From Geitlerinema sp. PCC 7407 (GTDB lineage Bacteria > Cyanobacteriota > Cyanobacteriia > PCC-7407): 64,000 bases of DNA. Shown here one piece after another: positions 51,674-59,639 of this stretch (positions are counted from its first letter, which is position 1; each line of letters begins with the position of its first letter). The DNA lies in the NCBI RefSeq assembly GCF_000317045.1, contig NC_019703.1:4100934-4164933 (forward strand), read 5' to 3'. Position numbers and translations under genes: made by a program. The notes under the pieces were generated by a model. That model saw only the letters and a program-made list of their open reading frames with translations, was not told the origin of the DNA and ran no database searches.

Positions 51674-52174
51674 TCACTGAACAACGGATCGCGGGCGAAT
51701 CACCAAACGGCGGTCCGGCTCTCGCCCCCGGCTGTAGGTTTCCAAGTCCTCACAGTCCTTCAAAAAGGTGTGGACTTGGCGTCTTTCGGCCGAAGAGAGC
51801 GACTTCAGCTCGACTTCCTCCCCCGTTTCGCGAGCTTGGCTTGCAGCCTGATCGGCGATCGCCTTCAGGGCAGCCTGGCGCTCCGCCCGGTAGCCATTCA
51901 GCTCTACGGTATAGGGCATTTGATCGTCAGAAGCGCGGCCCAAGTTCAGCAGCGTATTGGCCAAATACTGGACCGCATCCAGGACCGTCCCGTCAGACCC
52001 AATCAGCAGCTGCGCTTGGTCTTCGGTCAACGACGCTCCATCAATCGTCAGCCAGCAGCCTTCTTCCTCCGACTCCTCCGGAGCAGACGACACCGTCACC
52101 GGCGCTGGAACCCCCATCAAGCTCAGGAGTTCCTCTAGCCACTGCTGCCCGCGATCCTTCTGACTTTCATTCAT
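51674..52174 (-). CDS. Jag/KhpB-like RNA-binding protein (KH and R3H domains)
   Basis: A 166-residue RNA-binding protein. A KH domain occupies about residues 60-115 (LLIGSDGTVLDAVQYLANTLLN, with the GxDG-type loop GSDG). An R3H domain follows at 120-166 (LSSAERRQVHTFLKDCEDLETYSRGREPDRRLVIRP). The N-terminal Jag-N domain of Firmicutes proteins is absent, as usual in cyanobacteria. Starts nine bases after the yidC stop, the standard yidC-jag coupling. Confidence 0.9.
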   Translation of the reverse strand: MNESQKDRGQQWLEELLSLMGVPAPVTVSSAPEESEEEGCWLTIDGASLTEDQAQLLIGSDGTVLDAVQYLANTLLNLGRASDDQMPYTVELNGYRAERQAALKAIADQAASQARETGEEVELKSLSSAERRQVHTFLKDCEDLETYSRGREPDRRLVIRPRSVVQ

Positions 52175-52183
52175 GGCGATTTC

Positions 52184-53338
52184 CTAAGCCTTCTTCTTCG
52201 AGCGACCCGGCTCGAAAGGCAGCGAATCGCGGCCTCCATCCTCTGACTTCGCAGCTGCCGGGGCCGTCTTGGCCTCCATATCCACCAGCTTTTGTAGATT
52301 CTCTGGCAGAGGCTCACGAGACAAAATAAAGGTCTGGAGGGTCTGGAAAATGTTGGCAATCACCATGTACATCAAGACCCCGGCCGGCAGCGGGAAGAAC
52401 AAAAACATCCCTGAGAAAATCACCGGCGTAATCTTGTTGACCGTATCCTGCTGGGGATTATTGGATTGGCCCTGACCCGAGAGCAGCTGGTTCACGTAGA
52501 GGCTGATGCCGAAGAACAGCACCATGCCAATGATGTCCCAGTGAATCTTGCCATCCTCATCAAACGCCCCCACGCGACCCAAAGCGTCAATGAAAAGGAA
52601 GCCTTTGTTGGCCGCCAAACCTGGAACCGATCCCTGAAGGGTCACCTCACCCGGTTGCAGCGCCTCTAGGGTGCCATTTTCGCGAATAGCGACTCGCTCT
52701 TCCCCGCGAGTCACTGTCCACCGGGGATTGAGGTTGTATTCAGGATATTCCTGAAGAAGCTGGGGCAGAGGCTTGCCTTCTGAGGTCTGAAACTCCAGAG
52801 TAGTGGTCTCTCCGACCACCAAACGGTTGCCGCTGGGCAGCAGCGCCACGACAGGCGCGTGCACCCCGTCCGTCACGTAGATGTTTTGGGGAGAAGTAGC
52901 GTAAACCTGAGGGACAACTTGCTCAATCTGCTCTCGAGGCAGAATCTGCAAGTTCACCGTGTAGTTAATATCAGAGAACGGCGATCCCCGCAGCGTCGCA
53001 AAGAGCGCGAAGAGGACCGGCATTTGCAGCAAAATCGGGAAGCAGCCCGCCAAGGGGTTGCCAAACTCTTTGTAGATTTTGCTCATTTCCTCTTGCTGCT
53101 TGGCGGGGTCGCTCTTGTAGCGCTCCTGAATTTCCTTAACCCGCTTTTGCATGACTGGCTGAGCCACACGCATTCGACGCATGCTCCGAATCGAACCGGC
53201 GCTCAGGGGATAGAGCGCAAATCGGATCACCAGCGTCAGAGCCACAATGGCCAAACCATAGCTAGGCACGATCCCATAGAAAAAATCTAGGATCGGCAGC
53301 ATGACGTTGTTGGAGAGAAACCCAATACCGAAATCCAT
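52184..53338 (-). CDS. yidC: Membrane protein insertase YidC with a lumenal/periplasmic insertion
   Basis: A 384-residue Oxa1/Alb3/YidC family insertase that places proteins in the cytoplasmic and thylakoid membranes. TM1 is [20 protein letters not shown] with the essential positive residue, followed by the cytoplasmic coiled coil ([29 protein letters not shown]) and TM2 [16 protein letters not shown]. Between TM2 and TM3 about 150 residues intervene, including [18 protein letters not shown]...[14 protein letters not shown], which looks like a BIG2 Ig-like strand pattern. The last helices are at about 275-345. The tail is basic (EPGRSKKKA). Confidence 0.95.
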   Translation of the reverse strand: MDFGIGFLSNNVMLPILDFFYGIVPSYGLAIVALTLVIRFALYPLSAGSIRSMRRMRVAQPVMQKRVKEIQERYKSDPAKQQEEMSKIYKEFGNPLAGCFPILLQMPVLFALFATLRGSPFSDINYTVNLQILPREQIEQVVPQVYATSPQNIYVTDGVHAPVVALLPSGNRLVVGETTTLEFQTSEGKPLPQLLQEYPEYNLNPRWTVTRGEERVAIRENGTLEALQPGEVTLQGSVPGLAANKGFLFIDALGRVGAFDEDGKIHWDIIGMVLFFGISLYVNQLLSGQGQSNNPQQDTVNKITPVIFSGMFLFFPLPAGVLMYMVIANIFQTLQTFILSREPLPENLQKLVDMEAKTAPAAAKSEDGGRDSLPFEPGRSKKKA

Positions 53339-53526
53339 TCGCTCTCTGCAGTTTTAGGTCTAGTCTACTTTAGCCAACGGTGGGCAAGAGTGGGCGGCGA
53401 AAAAAGAGGCAAATTTTGCGATCGCCCGCTAGCCTCGGGCACCCAGAGCTCTAGGAAATTAGCCCGAGCTGCTCACCGTTTCCAAATTAAAAAGTTGTGA
53501 GAGAAGTACCGGCAGCCCCAATTAAT

Positions 53527-53925
53527 CTAGGGTTGTTGACCCAGACCGCCGCTCACAGCCTTGGCGCTGGGCGAAAGCCGCTCTTGCATGTAGGCGTACA
53601 TATCCCGAAAGCGGGGAATCGATCGCAGCTCTAGGCGGCTGCCATCGCGGAGGGTAATGACCATATCTCCCCAAGCGCCCAAGCCTCGTGGCACGGTTAC
53701 AATCTTGGCGATTTCTGAGTATACGATGTCCGTGCGATCGCGCCCTTTCCAGCCACCCGTCACAGAAATGCGGCGATCGGTGATGCGGTAGCGCAGCCAC
53801 AAGGCCCGAACGATCGAACCAATGGTTAGCGGAATGCAAATAACCGTAAATCCCAGCAGGATACTAACAATTAAATCCCCAATGTGAGGACCGCCTTCGT
53901 AATAAACCTCTTCGTTAAGGGCCAT
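53527..53925 (-). CDS. PH domain-containing membrane protein
   Basis: A 132-residue protein with two helices near residues 15-45 (GDLIVSILLGFTVICIPLTIG and following) and a bacterial PH domain (YRITDRRISVTGGWKGRDRTDIVYSEIAKIVTVPRGLGAWGDMVITLRDGSRLELRSIPRF). Its ATG lies inside the end of rnpA (11-base overlap), indicating translational coupling. It sits between rnpA and yidC where other bacteria have the YidD membrane gene; YidD itself is not seen. Confidence 0.85.
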   Translation of the reverse strand: MALNEEVYYEGGPHIGDLIVSILLGFTVICIPLTIGSIVRALWLRYRITDRRISVTGGWKGRDRTDIVYSEIAKIVTVPRGLGAWGDMVITLRDGSRLELRSIPRFRDMYAYMQERLSPSAKAVSGGLGQQP

Positions 53926-54325
53926 CGAGTACCTCAGCGTCTGCCAACAACTGCTCTAATTCTCGCAGAAATTGACCATAATCGCACTGAACCGCCTCGG
54001 GTCTTACAACAACAACCAGCCACCACCCGCATTGAATCCTAGGCAGCAGCTGGCGGAAAGCAGCTCGAATTTGGCGCTTAATTCGATTGCGAATAACGGC
54101 CCGTTTACTGACTTTCTGGCTAATGGAAATACCGATGCGGGTTGGCGATTTTGCCACCCAGATCTCAGGGCCTTTTGACAGAGATTCTGCTTTTTTTGTC
54201 CCCGACGTAGTCTGAAACGGCAGTGCTCTGAGGGTGAGATGAAGAGTTGATTTGCGACTTCCAGCTTTGTAGACCGTTTGAAAGTCTCGACGGCGTTTGA
54301 GCCGATTGGCACTGGGCAAAGCCAT
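53915..54325 (-). CDS. rnpA: Ribonuclease P protein component
   Basis: A 136-residue basic protein subunit that helps the RNA component process tRNA 5' ends. The family start LPSANRLKRRRDFQTVYKAG and the RNR motif RAVIRNRIKRQIRAAFRQL are intact. It has a Lys/Ser-rich insertion in the middle and an acidic C-terminus. It lies 183 bases after rpmH, as in nearly all bacteria, and overlaps the PH-domain gene. Confidence 0.95.
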   Translation of the reverse strand: MALPSANRLKRRRDFQTVYKAGSRKSTLHLTLRALPFQTTSGTKKAESLSKGPEIWVAKSPTRIGISISQKVSKRAVIRNRIKRQIRAAFRQLLPRIQCGWWLVVVVRPEAVQCDYGQFLRELEQLLADAEVLDGP

Positions 54326-54508
54326 CTGCTGCTGAAAGCAAAAACGAAACAGCTTGGTTTTCTTGGATAGCTGGGCGTAGCCTACAAGCCTTGCTCAGCG
54401 CTTAAAAAATGGCGCAATCGTAAAATTTTGGGAAATCGGGTTCACCTGCTTCTCCAGAGATTTGGAGCTTTGCATTGAGTGAACCCAACTCACCCCACAC
54501 ACTCGCCT

Positions 54509-54646
54509 TTAGACAGCGAGGCGAGCGCGGCCTTTGTTACGCCGCGCTTTGATCACGTTCTGACCGTTTTTGGTGCGCATCCGAGCGCGGAAACCAGAAG
54601 TTCTCTTGCGCTTGCGGCAAGTGCCGCCAAGGGTCCGCTGAGTCAT
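54509..54646 (-). CDS. rpmH: 50S ribosomal protein L34
   Basis: A 45-residue strongly basic ribosomal protein, beginning [19 protein letters not shown] and ending [13 protein letters not shown], read directly from the sequence. This is complete and of normal length for cyanobacterial L34. It is first in the rpmH-rnpA-PH-yidC-jag-yceD-ycf46 string. Confidence 0.97.
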   Translation of the reverse strand: MTQRTLGGTCRKRKRTSGFRARMRTKNGQNVIKARRNKGRARLAV

Positions 54647-54721
54647 AGTAAATACTCCAGTCTCGCCAAACTGTGTTGAAAAATTTTCACAGTCTACAAT
54701 TTTAGCACTATCAGGATGGGT

Positions 54722-55255
54722 TTAGCCGACATCCACGATCCAGGTGCCCTTGTAGCGGCGCAGGGGTACATCTCCCGGCGACAGCACTTCGCAGTTGAAA
54801 TAGAAGGTGCCACCGAACGAGGGATTTTTGACGTTGGAGAGCACCAGCTCTACGCGGCTGCCAGCGGGCACGGGCTCTGCCATGTAGATAGAAATAAAGT
54901 GGTTTTCTTTGTCCCAGCTGACTTCATCGAGGGGCAGGGACTTGCCTTTGACCCGAACTTCGATTTTGTCGGGGTCAAATTTGCCATCGAAGTAGTCGGG
55001 ATAGTCAATGACAAATTGCGAGACAGCCAAGTCCATTTTTTTGCTGGGGATTCTGAGGCGATAGCGATCCCATCCGCCTGCGTTTCCGCCAAAGTCTTGC
55101 CGCCAGGGAAGCTGGTTTTCTGAGCGAACACCACTAAAGATGGTGAGACCAGGCATTCCGCTGGCGGTGCTTACTTCGGTGATTCCCACGAGCACGCAGC
55201 TTGCGGCAGCGGCGGCTGCAAAAAACCGTCGTGTTGAGATTCGGGTCGGAAACAT
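54722..55255 (-). CDS. DUF2808 domain-containing exported protein
   Basis: A 177-residue cyanobacterial DUF2808 protein. A twin-Arg-like N-terminus (TRRFFAAAAAASCVLVG) forms a signal peptide, followed by the family core: GWDRYRLRIPSKKMDLAVSQFVIDYPDYFDGKFDPDKIEVRVKGKSLPLDEVSWDKENHFISIYM and VELVLSNVKNPSFGGTFYFNCEVLSPGD. Beta-rich, periplasmic or lumenal. Function unknown. Start 55255 preferred over GTG 55267. It is 75 bases upstream-facing of rpmH on the same strand but probably separate. Confidence 0.85.
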   Translation of the reverse strand: MFPTRISTRRFFAAAAAASCVLVGITEVSTASGMPGLTIFSGVRSENQLPWRQDFGGNAGGWDRYRLRIPSKKMDLAVSQFVIDYPDYFDGKFDPDKIEVRVKGKSLPLDEVSWDKENHFISIYMAEPVPAGSRVELVLSNVKNPSFGGTFYFNCEVLSPGDVPLRRYKGTWIVDVG

Positions 55256-55474
55256 AGGCGAAGTCACTAGAAAAAGGGACGGGCGAAGGCTTGCGTTAGC
55301 AAACTTTACTTATTGATGACTCTAGCAGGAATGAATGAGCTTGCTCAGGGGAGCTGAGGCGCGTCAGTCACTCTTGCCGCGAGAAAAACGCGTTTCATCA
55401 GGCCTTTCGACCGAAGAACGCGCAAGAAGGTTCCGCTGGGCTCAAACTAGGAGCGATCGCGCCTGGGGGAGTGT

Positions 55475-56254
55475 CTATTCGGGGGCTTTGAAGCGCTGCT
55501 CTACCGCGGTGAGCAGGAAGTCTCGCGGCAAAAAGCGCGGTACGTTCACAATAAACTGGTTGGAAGCGCCGGGAACCACGTTGGAGACGCCGTCCTCGAG
55601 GCCTTTGAGAGCGGCTTGGACCACGTCTTCGGGGGTGGCCAGTTTGGAGTTAGCGGCCTGGAAGGAGTCAGGAAATTTGGCTGCGTCGAAAAATTGCGTC
55701 TCGGTCGGGCCGGGGCACAGGGCGAGCACGCGCACACCGTAGGGCTTGTTTTCAGCCCAGAGAGCGCCGCTGAAGCTGAGAACGAAGGATTTGGTGGCGG
55801 CGTAGACGGACAGGTAGGGGAGGGGCTGGAAGCCAGCGATCGAAGAGACGTTGATGATGGTGCCGGAGCGGCGATCGCGCATCGCGGGCAAGAACTGATG
55901 GGTCAAGTCCACAAGAGACAGAACGTTGAGCTGCACCATATCCAGCTGCCGCTGGCGATCGCGTTCGGCAAAAGGCCCGTAGTCCCCAAAACCAGCATTG
56001 TTGATCAGCCAGTCGACCTGCATTCCTTGGGCGTCGATGGCTTGGGCGAGGCTGCTGGCGGCGTTGGGCTCAGCAAGATCTTGGGAAATGGCGATCGCCT
56101 GAATTCCGGCGGTTTGCTCGAGGCGGCGGGCCAGGGTCTGGAGGCGATCGCCCGAGCGGGCCACCAAAATCAGGTTCATGCCTCGGGCAGCCAGCGCCTC
56201 TGCGAAGGTCGCCCCGATCCCCGAGGATGCACCTGTGATTAAAGCCGTTTCCAT
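55475..56254 (-). CDS. SDR family NAD(P)-dependent oxidoreductase
   Basis: A 259-residue classical short-chain dehydrogenase. The nucleotide motif is TALITGASSGIGATFAEALA, NNAGFGDYGPF is the structural NNAG, the catalytic triad is Ser in SSIAGFQPLPY, Tyr and Lys in YAATKSFVLSF. Adenine-binding region and RSGDR suggest NADP(H) preference. Substrate unknown; resembles the DltE-like group. It lies 30 bases after the alpha/beta hydrolase and is likely in its operon. Confidence 0.93.
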   Translation of the reverse strand: METALITGASSGIGATFAEALAARGMNLILVARSGDRLQTLARRLEQTAGIQAIAISQDLAEPNAASSLAQAIDAQGMQVDWLINNAGFGDYGPFAERDRQRQLDMVQLNVLSLVDLTHQFLPAMRDRRSGTIINVSSIAGFQPLPYLSVYAATKSFVLSFSGALWAENKPYGVRVLALCPGPTETQFFDAAKFPDSFQAANSKLATPEDVVQAALKGLEDGVSNVVPGASNQFIVNVPRFLPRDFLLTAVEQRFKAPE

Positions 56255-56284
56255 GGGAAATAATCCTTTGACACCATGCCCATC

Positions 56285-57181
56285 CTAGCGAGGGTCCGCC
56301 AGCAGCTGACGGAGCGATCGCTCTAGCAGGCCGATCATCACGGCGGGCAGCTCGAGATGGGGCCAGACGCCGGTTTCAGCGATCGCCTCAAAAGACTTCA
56401 CCGCCTGGGGATTGAGCGTGGCCAGCCGTCGGCCCGTTTCGCAGGGCGTAAAGCGCGCCTCTTCTCCCCAAAAGACGGCCGTCGGCACCGTCAGCTGCCC
56501 CACATAGCGGGCCAGATCGAAGCACAGATCGCCCCGCAAAGACGCCAAGGCCGCATATTCCGCGTTGGGCTGGAGCGCCGAAGCCAGGTAGGCCTGGACC
56601 ATTTCTTCAGAAATGCGATCGCGGCGGGCAAACAGAAACTGCGCCATGAAATTTCGCACCGCCTCTGCATTGGCGGCCCCTACGGCGTACAGCAGGCGAT
56701 CGAGCCCTGGCACCCGCGCCAACTGCGCTGCCAAGCCTCGCTGGTAGTCCAGACCAAAGTCGCCAAAGCCCGTTGGGCAGACCAGCAGCAGCGCCCGGAA
56801 CCAAGTCGGCTGCTCGATGGCCAGACGAATGACCATCCCCGCTGTCAGCGACGACGCCACGACCACCGCTGGCGTCGCGGTCGCCGCCGCCAAAAGCTCG
56901 CCCAGCATCTGGTGATAATCTGCCACCTGATAGTCCCGCACCGGGTGCGCCGACTGGCCCCATCCCACCAAGTCCGGTGCCAGGACTCGGTAGCGTCCCG
57001 CAAAGGCTGGATACACTTTGGACCACTCGTACGCCGAAGAGCCGCCCCCCACGCTGTGGAGAAACACCAGCGGCGGCGCTGCATCGCTCTCCCCTCCAGA
57101 TGCGGTGTAGTACACCATCGTCCCGAGGGAAGTGTTGACGGAGCGAGATTCAAAGCCCGGTGGCTGGAACCGGTCGACCAT
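56285..57181 (-). CDS. Alpha/beta hydrolase
   Basis: A 298-residue alpha/beta hydrolase. The oxyanion region is PPLVFLHSVGGGSSAYEW, the lid follows, and the nucleophile serine is in VVVASSLTAGMVIRLA (VASS in place of the usual GxSxG, with Ser near residue 111). The acid residue is probably near PTAVFWGEEARF, and the C-terminal His is in GVWPHLELP. The altered nucleophile elbow means the substrate and even activity are uncertain. Similar cyanobacterial proteins exist. It starts nine bases after the preceding gene's stop. Confidence 0.85.
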   Translation of the reverse strand: MVDRFQPPGFESRSVNTSLGTMVYYTASGGESDAAPPLVFLHSVGGGSSAYEWSKVYPAFAGRYRVLAPDLVGWGQSAHPVRDYQVADYHQMLGELLAAATATPAVVVASSLTAGMVIRLAIEQPTWFRALLLVCPTGFGDFGLDYQRGLAAQLARVPGLDRLLYAVGAANAEAVRNFMAQFLFARRDRISEEMVQAYLASALQPNAEYAALASLRGDLCFDLARYVGQLTVPTAVFWGEEARFTPCETGRRLATLNPQAVKSFEAIAETGVWPHLELPAVMIGLLERSLRQLLADPR

Positions 57182-57190
57182 CTCGATCGC

Positions 57191-57946
57191 CTACAAAATG
57201 GATGAAATGGGGCGGCGCTTGCGAATGTCCATCGCTTCGGCCAAGCTGGTCTCGCCCCAGTCAAGGGGATGACTCTCTTCGGGAGCGAGCACAGTCACCA
57301 TGGGCTGCGATGCAGGGGCCATGTTTTGGGGAGCGGGCGATCGCAGAGGCGCCCGACGGCGGCCTTTCGGTCCCGACGCCTGGGTAGGACGCACCTTACG
57401 CTTGGGGGAGCGAGCCGCTTGCGTCTTGAGCACCGGCTTGGTCTTCCGGGCGGGGCCGCGCCGACGAGCGGCCGACGGACTCGACACCAGCAGCCGCGAG
57501 ACGATCAGCGAGCCGCCAGCACAGCCTAGGGCGATCGCGCCAAACACCCACAGCGGAATCCCAGACTCCGACTCTGGCGCCGGCGGCGCAGCTTTCGGAT
57601 CGGGTTTCGCCGCCTGCGACGGCTTGGCCGCTGGAGCCGGGGAAGGCTTCGACGCGGCGGGCGAGGAGTTCACCAAGGCCACTCCCGGCTTGGGAGACTC
57701 CGCCACAGGTTGCGGCTTAAATTCGGGGAGCTGAGGCCCAGGGCTAATCAGCGCATTCATAGCAGCCCCGCCCATGACAAGGGCCACAGAGAGGGCCGCC
57801 GCCCAGGTCAGCAGCGGTCGTTGCTGAATTAGCTTGAGGGACCAGTCCCACAAGGCAAAAGCTGGATTGTCTTGACTGGATGATGGAACCATAGAGCTTG
57901 CTCTTGGTGGCAGAGTAATGGGCTCCGTCTTCGCTAAGTCACTCAT
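57191..57946 (-). CDS. Membrane-spanning hypothetical protein with Ala/Pro linker and basic tail
   Basis: A 251-residue protein with two transmembrane segments (about residues 45-65, LLTWAAALSVALVMGGAAMN, and 130-155, PLWVFGAIALGCAGGSLIVSRLL) separated by a Pro/Ala/Lys-rich segment of about 60 residues. The C-terminal 85 residues are highly basic (KPVLKTQAARSPKRKVRPTQ) and end PISSIL. This composition could bind acidic partners or nucleic acid at the membrane, but that is only a guess. I do not recognise the family. It is probably in one operon with the hydrolase and SDR genes. Confidence 0.65.
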   Translation of the reverse strand: MSDLAKTEPITLPPRASSMVPSSSQDNPAFALWDWSLKLIQQRPLLTWAAALSVALVMGGAAMNALISPGPQLPEFKPQPVAESPKPGVALVNSSPAASKPSPAPAAKPSQAAKPDPKAAPPAPESESGIPLWVFGAIALGCAGGSLIVSRLLVSSPSAARRRGPARKTKPVLKTQAARSPKRKVRPTQASGPKGRRRAPLRSPAPQNMAPASQPMVTVLAPEESHPLDWGETSLAEAMDIRKRRPISSIL

Positions 57947-58126
57947 CCGAAAAATCGCCAGCTTTCGAGAGAGCACCCTCAAAATCTGATTTCCGGCCTA
58001 GGGCCATGACCAGAAACAGAGCATTTTCATATGACGAACGACTTAACTGCGGGTTTTGCCCTCGATTGTACGTGTTTCCGCCAGAACTCACCACCACTCC
58101 CAAGGAGAGTTTCGTGAGGTCTGACA

Positions 58127-59197
58127 TTAGGTCGATTCTCGTTCGAGGGCCAATTGCACCAGCTGGTGCAGCAGCTCTTCAAAGGGAACGCCGCTGGCCT
58201 CCCAGAGTTTGGGATACATACTGGTGGCGGTGAAGCCCGGCAGCGTGTTGACTTCGTTGAGGAAAATTTCGCCGGTCGCTTCGACGTAGAAGAAGTCTAG
58301 GCGAGCAAGGCCAGCGGCGTCGATGGCTCGGAAAGCCTGAATTGCCCGCTCTTGGATTTCGCGGGCGATCGCCTCTGGCAGCTGCGCCGGAATGAAGAGA
58401 TCGGCTTGGCCGTCGGTGTATTTGGTTTCGTAGTCGTAGAAGTCGCTTTGATAGGTGATTTCACCCACTACCGAGGCTTTGGGGTTGTCGTTCCCCAAGA
58501 CCGCGCACTCGACTTCGCGCGCCGTGACGCCCGCTTCGACGATCAGGCGGCGATCGTAGCTGGCGGCGCTGTCTAGGGCGGCTTCTAGCTGGGCGCGATC
58601 GCGCACCTTCGAAATTCCCACCGACGATCCCAGGTTGGCAGGCTTGACGAAGCAGGGGTAGCCCAGGGCCACCTCGATGTCGTCGCAAAGTTTCGGAAAG
58701 ATGCAGGGATTGGACCAAACTTGGGCGCGATCGACCCCTAGGTATTTCACCTGGGGCAGTCCGGCTTGGGCAAAGGCGGATTTCATGGCTAGCTTGTCCA
58801 TGCCGACGCTGGAGGCCAAAACGCTAGAGCCCACGCAGGGCGCCTGCATCAGCCGCAGGAGGCCCTGCACAGCGCCGTCTTCCCCATTGGGGCCGTGCAG
58901 AATCGGGAACCACACCTGGATTTCGGCCGCTTCGGGCGGAAACTGCCAGAGGTGCGATCGCGCCTCTGGGGTGAGGTCGTCGTTGACCGGCAGGGGCTTG
59001 CCCGCCGCCAAAACCTGCTCGGCGATCGCTGGCCCTTGCCAAACACCATCCTTTTGGATGTAAAAGGGCTGGAGGTCGTAGCGATCGAGGTTGCCCGCGC
59101 TGCGAAATCCCTGGGCGATCGCCCGTGCCGAAGCAATGGAGACCTCGTGCTCCCCAGAGCGTCCACCAAACAGTAGACCGACCCGCAGCTTTGCCAT
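58127..59197 (-). CDS. ddl: D-alanine--D-alanine ligase
   Basis: A 356-residue ATP-grasp ligase forming the dipeptide end of peptidoglycan precursors. [18 protein letters not shown] holds the N-terminal D-Ala-binding Glu. [38 protein letters not shown] (ATP grasp), EVECAVLGN and [26 protein letters not shown] (Mg-binding Glu and Asn) are all present. Start at 59197 or three bases upstream; GAGAAGAG precedes. Complete and of usual length. Confidence 0.96.
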   Translation of the reverse strand: MAKLRVGLLFGGRSGEHEVSIASARAIAQGFRSAGNLDRYDLQPFYIQKDGVWQGPAIAEQVLAAGKPLPVNDDLTPEARSHLWQFPPEAAEIQVWFPILHGPNGEDGAVQGLLRLMQAPCVGSSVLASSVGMDKLAMKSAFAQAGLPQVKYLGVDRAQVWSNPCIFPKLCDDIEVALGYPCFVKPANLGSSVGISKVRDRAQLEAALDSAASYDRRLIVEAGVTAREVECAVLGNDNPKASVVGEITYQSDFYDYETKYTDGQADLFIPAQLPEAIAREIQERAIQAFRAIDAAGLARLDFFYVEATGEIFLNEVNTLPGFTATSMYPKLWEASGVPFEELLHQLVQLALEREST

Positions 59198-59277
59198 CAT
59201 TCTCTTCTCAGGACAACAGATTGGGGAATAGCGTAGCACAACCGCTGTCCCAGCCTATCTGTGGCCCGCAGCAGCCT

Positions 59278-59580
59278 CTAGTCCTGGGAAGCGTCCGGGC
59301 GATCGCCCTTCTGGGACACCGGCGATCGCCGATGAGGACTAGTCGCTAGCCCCGCCAAAAATGCCCCAAAAATTCCGCCGCTCCAGAGCCCTGTCGTCGA
59401 GCCCTGCCACACAGCGCCGGGCATTACCCAGGCTTGGCACGCTGAACGTGCCGCCGCGCCCCAGCGTTCGCAAGCGCGCGATCGCCACGCCCAGCTGGTC
59501 TGGCTGCCCAGATAGGCACCCGCTGCCGCCATGACCCAGGCCGCCATAGTGCACACCAGCGTTCGCTGTAGGTTCGACAC
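59278..59580 (-). CDS. Small membrane protein, possibly conserved in cyanobacteria
   Basis: A 100-residue protein with two Gly/Ala-rich hydrophobic segments (TMAAWVMAAAGAYLGSQTSWAW, and WQGSTTGLWSGGIFGAFLAGLA) and two cysteines between them. The QTSWAW and PGAVWQGSTTGLW motifs give me the impression of a conserved family, with unknown function. Start is uncertain: GTG at 59580 is preferred, with TTG at 59604 as the other option. It lies between ppc and ddl on the same strand. Confidence 0.5.
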   Translation of the reverse strand: MSNLQRTLVCTMAAWVMAAAGAYLGSQTSWAWRSRACERWGAAARSACQAWVMPGAVWQGSTTGLWSGGIFGAFLAGLATSPHRRSPVSQKGDRPDASQD

Positions 59581-59639
59581 TCTCAGAGCCCCCGAGCGAT
59601 GCAAGTAAGTTTTCTCTGGGGCGATCGCCGCCCCCTGCC

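Noticed and set aside
53339-54700. Chromosomal replication origin near rpmH-rnpA
   Set aside because: No dnaA gene and no cluster of DnaA boxes seen; in cyanobacteria rpmH-rnpA is often not next to the origin.
57939-58127. 62-codon minus-strand open frame between ddl and the membrane protein
   Set aside because: No homology or clear signal; polar composition looks random, and the region is the natural upstream segment of the next gene.
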